In this document: positions 6,376 through 9,970 of the stretch, one piece after another
Position numbering within the stretch: position 1 is the first letter of the stretch
Layout of the letters: every line of letters begins with the position of its first letter
NCBI GenBank assembly: GCA_028697435.1
Contig: JAQVFD010000057.1
Location: 1 to 9,970 of the forward strand
Direction of reading: 5' to 3'
Length of the DNA stretch: 9,970 bases
From: Clostridiaceae bacterium
GTDB lineage: Bacteria; Bacillota; Clostridia; Lutisporales; Lutisporaceae
Notes under the pieces: generated by a model
Database searches by the model: none
What the model was told of the DNA's origin: nothing
The model's input: only the letters and a program-made list of their open reading frames with translations
Program-made: the position numbers and the translations under genes

Positions 6376-7458
6376 TTAGTTGTATATCAGCAATTCCTTG
6401 CCATTAAGCTTAGACTTATCCACATAATCTGCTTCGCTTTCCGGTATTGCTACAGTGTCCGGATTTCCATCGCTTATATAACGTTTTTCCGGTTTGTTTT
6501 CAAAATGTTCGAGCCAGTCATACATCCCCGTGCCTTCTGTTTTCATCTCACTGGCTCTGACCCTGGGGAGCCTGACAGGGTCAAACTTAATGCTTACCGG
6601 CGAAGGTGCGGGATTGCTTCCTACCTTAAGAACTGCTCTATGGTTATATTTTACCCCTTCAAATTCACCTTGCGCTGCATATTTGTAGTTATCTCCCTTG
6701 GGACCTATTCCGTTTGGAAGTGCAAGGGCATACACATCATATCCCGGTAAGTACTCTTGTGTACTTTTCACATTTTTTGCCAGAGCTTTTTGAATATCCT
6801 CAATTCCCAACTTCCCAAGATTTTCATGACTATAGGAATGGTTACCGACATCATAGCCATTGGCAATCAGAAAATCATATTTCTCCTTAATAAACTCCTT
6901 CTGCCTGAAAGGGACAAGATAATAAACAAAGAAACTGCCTCCGCTTCCAAAATCGGGATGCGCTTTTTTAAACTCTTCAATTATTCCTACGGCACAGTCA
7001 GGGTCAATTTTTTTCTCTCCGTTTTCTTCAATTATATTAAAATTATTTTTCGCGCCATCGTCAAATGTAAGAACAAAGGGTGTATACCCGGCTTCAACTT
7101 TAATATTATTTTCGATATAATCTTTAAGGCTTATTAGCCTATATCCCTTATCATACAGAATCCTAAGGTCCTTTCTGAAATTATCCGCTGTCCTCATCCA
7201 CTCAGCTTCCTTATCACCTATACCATGATACATCAGTATCATTATCTGACCATTTTCATTAGCTTTTATAGCCTTCAAATCAACTTGCTCAGCTTCAGGT
7301 TCATCATTCTGAAGCACTTCGCCAGGCTCCGCAGGTACCGGTTGATTTTGTTCCAGCTCCTGAGGCGGCTCGACAACTATCCGGGGAGTACATGCCGCAA
7401 AATTAATTGTAATAACAAGCGCAAAAAATAGAATGATTAACTGCTTCAATCGTTTCAT
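6376..7458 (-). CDS. Lipoprotein polysaccharide deacetylase (NodB/CE4 family)
   Basis: Predicted surface-anchored enzyme of 360 residues that removes acetyl groups from N-acetylated sugars, probably in peptidoglycan or another cell-wall or extracellular polymer. Residues 1-22 form a signal peptide ending in FAAC, a lipobox variant with Cys23 as lipid site. A Pro/Glu-rich linker follows (about 27-60), then the catalytic domain from about 70 (MYHGIGD at 76-82). Motif 1 TFDDG is at 131-135 (Asp133, Asp134) and motif 2 HSYSH at 207-211 (His207, His211), so the metal-binding Asp-His-His set is present. Motif 3 is degenerate: ALPNG (246-250) lacks the usual Arg of RxPxG/Y. The C-terminal 60 residues look like an extra tail. 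The ATG at 7458 has AAGGAG with a 6-nt spacer. It is a single-gene unit between the Tad operon and a divergent spore-protein gene. Confidence 0.9.
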   Translation of the reverse strand: MKRLKQLIILFFALVITINFAACTPRIVVEPPQELEQNQPVPAEPGEVLQNDEPEAEQVDLKAIKANENGQIMILMYHGIGDKEAEWMRTADNFRKDLRILYDKGYRLISLKDYIENNIKVEAGYTPFVLTFDDGAKNNFNIIEENGEKKIDPDCAVGIIEEFKKAHPDFGSGGSFFVYYLVPFRQKEFIKEKYDFLIANGYDVGNHSYSHENLGKLGIEDIQKALAKNVKSTQEYLPGYDVYALALPNGIGPKGDNYKYAAQGEFEGVKYNHRAVLKVGSNPAPSPVSIKFDPVRLPRVRASEMKTEGTGMYDWLEHFENKPEKRYISDGNPDTVAIPESEADYVDKSKLNGKELLIYN

Positions 7459-7488
7459 TGAGTGCTCCTTTCAATATTTCTAATAAGA

Positions 7489-7517
7489 ATTATACCAGAG
7501 TTATATATATCTTTCGA
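7489..7517 (-). promoter_or_regulatory. Extended -10 promoter of the deacetylase gene
   Basis: On the minus strand, TATAAT (7494-7489) is preceded by TGG, an extended -10. After a 17-bp spacer there is a partial -35, TCGAAA (7517-7512). Predicted transcription starts about 7482, leaving a short leader. Confidence 0.65.
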
Positions 7518-7525
7518 CAGATATA
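7506..7525. promoter_or_regulatory. Dyad with Spo0A-box-like core over the -35 of the deacetylase promoter
   Basis: A perfect inverted repeat, TATATCT (7506-7512) and AGATATA (7519-7525), with a 6-bp centre. On the minus strand TGTCGAA (7519-7513) spans the centre and coincides with the -35 hexamer. TGTCGAA is the Spo0A box core, and Spo0A-activated sigma-A promoters often have a box overlapping the -35. Binding by Spo0A or by another dimeric regulator is an inference. Confidence 0.42.
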
Positions 7526-7680
7526 GCCATTAAAGTGCATGTTATTTTATTCCACTGATTTGATGTTATCATTACAAGTAAAAATTTTAAAGAAAATATT
7601 TGATAAGATGAGCTTGTAATAACCACAAAAATATCTTTTTTCCTGAAACTATAATTATATGCATCAAGCTATAATATTAT

Positions 7681-7709
7681 TCATAAAAACATAATGTTCT
7701 AACATACTT
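7681..7709 (+). promoter_or_regulatory. Candidate sigma-G promoter of the SASP gene
   Basis: TCATA (7681-7685), 17-bp spacer, CATACTT (7703-7709). Compared with the Bacillus sigma-G consensus (GMATR and CATNMTA) each element has one mismatch. Position 70-100 bp before a SASP start is right for a forespore promoter, but in such AT-rich DNA the match is only suggestive. Confidence 0.42.
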
Positions 7710-7780
7710 TATAAACAAAAAGGTTAAATTAATAATGCTCGCATTTCAAATAATATTTTAAAATTAAGGAGGACTTATAA

Positions 7781-8005
7781 ATGGCTGCAGGAAGCGGAAG
7801 ATACAATAAAGGTTTAAAGGTTCCAAATGCCCATAAGGCTCTTGATAATATGAAATATGAAATAGCTTCAGAATTAAATTTGCCTGTACACCAAGGCTCC
7901 GAAGACTACTGGGGCAATCTGTCGTCAAAGGATTGCGGAAGAGTCGGAGGAAGTATGGTTAAGAAACTGATTACAATGGCGGAACAGCAGCTTGAAGGCA
8001 AATAA
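7781..8005 (+). CDS. Alpha/beta-type small acid-soluble spore protein
   Basis: A 74-residue DNA-binding protein that coats forespore DNA and protects it in the dormant spore; on germination it is degraded by the GPR protease. The sequence has both family hallmarks: ALDNMKYEIASELNLPV (20-36), which contains the GPR cleavage site (EIAS, cut expected after Glu27), and WGNLSSKDCGRVGGSMVKKLI (44-64). Length is normal for the family (about 60-75). The DYWGNLSS wording and Cys52 are of the clostridial rather than the Bacillus kind, as far as I recall. The start ATG has a perfect AAGGAGG (7766-7772) with an 8-nt spacer, suited to the very high expression expected of a SASP. The gene stands alone, closed by a strong hairpin terminator 14 bp after the stop. 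Confidence 0.97.
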   Translation: MAAGSGRYNKGLKVPNAHKALDNMKYEIASELNLPVHQGSEDYWGNLSSKDCGRVGGSMVKKLITMAEQQLEGK

Positions 8006-8019
8006 CCTATTAGCAATAC

Positions 8020-8057
8020 AAACAAAAAATCAGACTCTTCAGTCTGATTTTTTGTTT
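8020..8057 (+). terminator. Strong intrinsic terminator of the SASP gene
   Basis: A perfect 17-bp inverted repeat with a CTTC loop (arms 8020-8036 and 8041-8057). The core TCAGACT/AGTCTGA is followed by TTTTTTG, and the A-run on the left makes it usable from both strands. Confidence 0.95.
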
Positions 8058-8063
8058 CAAAAG

Positions 8064-8087
8064 GTCAGACGATTCTGATTTTTTTGT
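8064..8087 (+). terminator. Second, degenerate terminator copy
   Basis: TCAG, ACGATT, CTGA followed by seven Ts. It repeats the TCAGAC and CTGATTTTTT words of the main terminator but its stem is only 4 bp, so it would be weak alone. It looks like a decayed partial duplicate acting as a backup. Confidence 0.4.
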
Positions 8088-8096
8088 TTGTATATA

Positions 8097-8105
8097 TGCT
8101 ATAAT
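8097..8105 (+). promoter_or_regulatory. Extended -10 promoter of the DUF4364-YchF pair
   Basis: TGC directly before TATAAT (8100-8105) forms an extended -10. No good -35 is present because that region is occupied by the T-run of the preceding terminator. It lies about 45 bp before the next gene. Confidence 0.6.
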
Positions 8106-8150
8106 AAATCTGTTAATCTAAATTTCAGCAGCCTATAAGGAGATGATCGG

Positions 8151-8675
8151 ATGATTCTTGATAGCGGGGTATTGGCTGATAAAAAACTTTTGATACTGTA
8201 TCTGCTTAGCAAGATTGGAATACCCCTTACCAAGCCGCAGATAACAAATGCAATATTAGAAAATAACCTTATAGACTTTTTCACTTTTCAACAGTGTATT
8301 TTTGATTTGGAAGAATCCGGCATGATAAAACACACGATTTACCAGAAAAAACAATGCTTTACGGCAACCGATAAAGGAGAAAAGACAGTTGACGTATTTG
8401 AACAAAGGATACCTGAGAATGCTTCCAGGATAATCAACAATTATGTATCAAAAAACAGGGATAGTCTCAGGAAGGAATCCCAAGTAATTGCAGAATATAA
8501 AAAGGCAGGGGAAAAAGAATATATAGTGAGCTTAAAGGTTATTGAAAATGAGCTGTTACTTATGGATCTCAAGCTCAATGTCGTATCTGCAAAACAAGCA
8601 AAACAGATTTGTGAAAAGTGGAAAAACTGTTCTGAAAATATATACAGCCGTCTGATCAGCTCTTTAATAAACTGA
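8151..8675 (+). CDS. DUF4364-like winged-helix protein
   Basis: A 174-residue soluble protein of unknown function that I recognise as DUF4364-like. Residues about 10-80 read as a winged-helix DNA-binding fold: helix KLLILYLLSKIG, then LTKPQITNAILENNL, then recognition-type helix FTFQQCIFDLEESGMI, then a wing with KKQCFTATDKGEKTV. The second half (about 85-174) is charged and largely helical, with a central strand-like stretch (KEYIVSLKVIENELLLMDLKL), and may be a dimerisation or ligand region. No catalytic motif was seen. The ATG at 8151 has AAGGAGATGAT upstream, an almost full anti-16S match. It is followed after 63 bp, with no promoter or terminator visible, by the YchF-like GTPase gene, so the two are probably co-transcribed. 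DNA binding is inferred from fold appearance only. Confidence 0.82.
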   Translation: MILDSGVLADKKLLILYLLSKIGIPLTKPQITNAILENNLIDFFTFQQCIFDLEESGMIKHTIYQKKQCFTATDKGEKTVDVFEQRIPENASRIINNYVSKNRDSLRKESQVIAEYKKAGEKEYIVSLKVIENELLLMDLKLNVVSAKQAKQICEKWKNCSENIYSRLISSLIN

Positions 8676-8738
8676 TAATAACAATATGTCATCCTAAGGA
8701 GTAATACCGAAGGATCTTAATTTGAGGAGGTAATATCC

Positions 8739-9827
8739 ATGAAAATTGGTCTGGTTGGACTGCCTCTTGTAGGCAAAACAACATTTTTTAATCTGCTTAC
8801 CAATGCTCATGCGGAGATTTCGAGCTTCGCTTCGGGAAAAGTAACTTCAAATATCGGTTCCGCAAAGATTCCCGACATCAGAATCGATTTTCTTTCGAAG
8901 CTTTATAAACCGAAAAAAACAACTTATGCAATGATTGACTTTACAGATGTTCCCGGATTAGTAAGCGGAGCAAGCACCGGAGCAGGAGTAGGTAACCAAT
9001 TCCTTGAGGATATAAGAAAGGTCGATGCCCTGGTACATATTGTCAGAGCTTTTGAAAATTCAGAGGTACTGCATATTGATGGTTCCATAGACCCTATGCG
9101 TGACATAGAAACAGTGAGCCTCGAGCTGCTTTTTGCAGACTTAGGTATTATAGATAATAGAATTGTCAGGATAAAAAGCGGCAAAAAAATAACAAAAGAA
9201 AACCTGGCAGAACTAGAAGTATTGGAGAAATGTAAGGAAGGTCTTGAAAATGGACTTCTAATACATCAGATAAATCTTAACGAAGAAGAAAAAGAGCTCT
9301 TAAAAACCTTCAGTTTCCTTTCTGAAAAACCTATGATACTTGCTATAAATATTGATGAAGAATCTCTTAAATCAAACAGTTATCCCCAGAGGGAATATAT
9401 TCAGAAGTTTGCGGTCGAAAGAAAGCTTCCCGTTATAGAGGTTTGTGCTAAAGCTGAAATGGAGATTAACGAGCTGGAAGAAGAAGACAGATTGATGTTC
9501 ATGGAGGAACTGAATATCAAAAACTCAGGCATAGATGTACTTGCAAGCACAACTTATGACTACCAGGGATTGATTTCTTTCCTTACAGCAGGTGAAGACG
9601 AGGTAAAAGCCTGGACTATCAGGAAAGGAACCGATGCAAGAAAAGCTGCCGGCAAGATCCACTCTGATATTGAAAGAGGCTTCATAAGGGCTGAGGTAGT
9701 TAAGTTCAAGGATATCGAAGCACTGGGTTCCTTGGCAAAGGCAAAGGAAAAAGGTCTTTACCGTCTTGAAGGCAAGGAATACATCGTGCAAGACGGAGAT
9801 ATAATCAACTTCAGATTTAATGTATAG
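8739..9827 (+). CDS. YchF/OLA1-like P-loop GTPase/ATPase with TGS domain
   Basis: A 362-residue cytoplasmic nucleotide hydrolase of the Obg-related YchF/OLA1 branch, linked in other organisms to ribosomes and stress responses. G1 is GLPLVGKTT (7-15), G3 is DVPGLVSGASTGAGVGN (70-86) and G4 is NIDE (204-207). NxxE in place of NKxD is the YchF hallmark that relaxes preference for GTP over ATP. Residues about 130-195 form the helical arm, and about 280-362 form a TGS-type domain ending in VQDGDIINFRF. Length is normal for YchF (about 363-366). G1 departs from the usual GLPNVGKST and G3 from DIAG, so this may be a clostridial paralogue instead of the main YchF. AGGAGG (8725-8730) precedes the ATG by 8 nt. 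Confidence 0.9.
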   Translation: MKIGLVGLPLVGKTTFFNLLTNAHAEISSFASGKVTSNIGSAKIPDIRIDFLSKLYKPKKTTYAMIDFTDVPGLVSGASTGAGVGNQFLEDIRKVDALVHIVRAFENSEVLHIDGSIDPMRDIETVSLELLFADLGIIDNRIVRIKSGKKITKENLAELEVLEKCKEGLENGLLIHQINLNEEEKELLKTFSFLSEKPMILAINIDEESLKSNSYPQREYIQKFAVERKLPVIEVCAKAEMEINELEEEDRLMFMEELNIKNSGIDVLASTTYDYQGLISFLTAGEDEVKAWTIRKGTDARKAAGKIHSDIERGFIRAEVVKFKDIEALGSLAKAKEKGLYRLEGKEYIVQDGDIINFRFNV

Positions 9828-9853
9828 AAAAAAGCGGGTACAGGGGGACGTCA

Positions 9854-9892
9854 GACTGTGTGACAACATTTGTGAAATAGCCTGTAACAGTC
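9854..9892. repeat. Inverted repeat behind the YchF-like gene
   Basis: GACTGT (9854-9859) and ACAGTC (9887-9892) form perfect 6-bp arms 27 bp apart. They lie just after a G-rich stretch, GGGTACAGGGGGACGTC (9836-9852). It may be a remnant of a REP-like or mobile-element end; no gene is attached. Confidence 0.25.
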
Positions 9893-9935
9893 GGCCCTTG
9901 GAGTAGTCACGCTGATTAGTATAGTAATTTAAAAG

Positions 9936-9962
9936 AACTGGCATCCTATACAAGTGCCAGTT
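9936..9962 (+). terminator. Intrinsic terminator of the DUF4364-YchF unit
   Basis: AACTGGCA, an 11-nt loop, TGCCAGTT: a perfect 8-bp stem followed by TCTTTCTT. It lies about 108 bp after the YchF-like stop. The A-rich left flank could also let it end transcription coming from the right. Confidence 0.75.
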
Positions 9963-9970
9963 TCTTTCTT

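Larger units (their letters stand above)
7459..7780. other. Divergent intergenic region between deacetylase and spore-protein genes
   Basis: About 320 bp of AT-rich DNA without a supportable gene. It holds the deacetylase promoter with its dyad at the left and a candidate sigma-G promoter plus the spore-protein ribosome binding site at the right. Nothing was recognised in about 7530-7680. Confidence 0.7.

Noticed and set aside
6757..7137. A plus-strand 126-residue open frame opposite the deacetylase gene.
   Set aside because: It is antisense to a clear NodB-domain gene and has no recognisable domain.
8676..8738. TCCTAAGGA palindrome (8692-8700) and a separate promoter for the YchF-like gene.
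   Set aside because: The palindrome is short, and no -10/-35 pair is visible in the 63-bp gap; co-transcription is simpler.
9525..9953. A minus-strand 142-residue open frame at the right end.
   Set aside because: Most of it is antisense to the TGS domain of the YchF-like gene, and its start falls in the terminator region without a good ribosome binding site.

Overview
The window looks like a low-GC, endospore-forming Firmicute of the Clostridia. It carries an alpha/beta-type small acid-soluble spore protein, a DUF4364-type protein (a family I associate with clostridia), strong AGGAGG-type ribosome binding sites, AT-rich intergenic DNA and Spo0A-box-like heptamers. I cannot name the species; the style fits cellulolytic or Acetivibrio/Ruminiclostridium-like clostridia, but that is an impression only.

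Positions 1-6064, minus strand: a six-gene operon of Tad/Flp-pilus (type IVc) type, read right to left. Its genes are a CpaE/TadZ-like protein (pseudo-receiver plus ParA fold), a CpaB/RcpC-like SAF-domain membrane protein, a second degenerate ParA-fold protein, a CpaF/TadA-like secretion ATPase, a TadB-like membrane protein and a TadC-like membrane protein cut by the left edge. Genes are separated by at most about 23 bp, and several appear to start at TTG, GTG or possibly ATT. A near-consensus sigma-A promoter lies at 6168-6197. No pilin, TadE-like minor pilin or prepilin peptidase is in the window; if present they lie beyond position 1. The machine would use the cytoplasmic ATPase and the TadB/TadC platform to assemble a thin pilus or secrete pseudopilin-like substrates, with CpaE/ParA-like proteins placing it in the cell.

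Positions 6376-7458, minus strand: a lipoprotein polysaccharide deacetylase with its own extended -10 promoter. A TGTCGAA heptamer overlaps the -35 and sits inside a dyad, so Spo0A control is possible.

Positions 7781-9827, plus strand: an alpha/beta SASP gene ending in a strong hairpin terminator, then a DUF4364-like winged-helix protein and a YchF/OLA1-like GTPase, probably co-transcribed from an extended -10 promoter just behind the terminator. The last 140 bp hold a second hairpin terminator and a G-rich stretch that may be a repeat remnant.

The least ordinary part is the Tad-type locus. It encodes two ParA-fold proteins that both depart from the standard deviant Walker A motif; one has lost both signature lysines. 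It also has an enlarged CpaF and unusual start codons. I see no CRISPR array, tRNA, rRNA, insertion sequence or phage gene.
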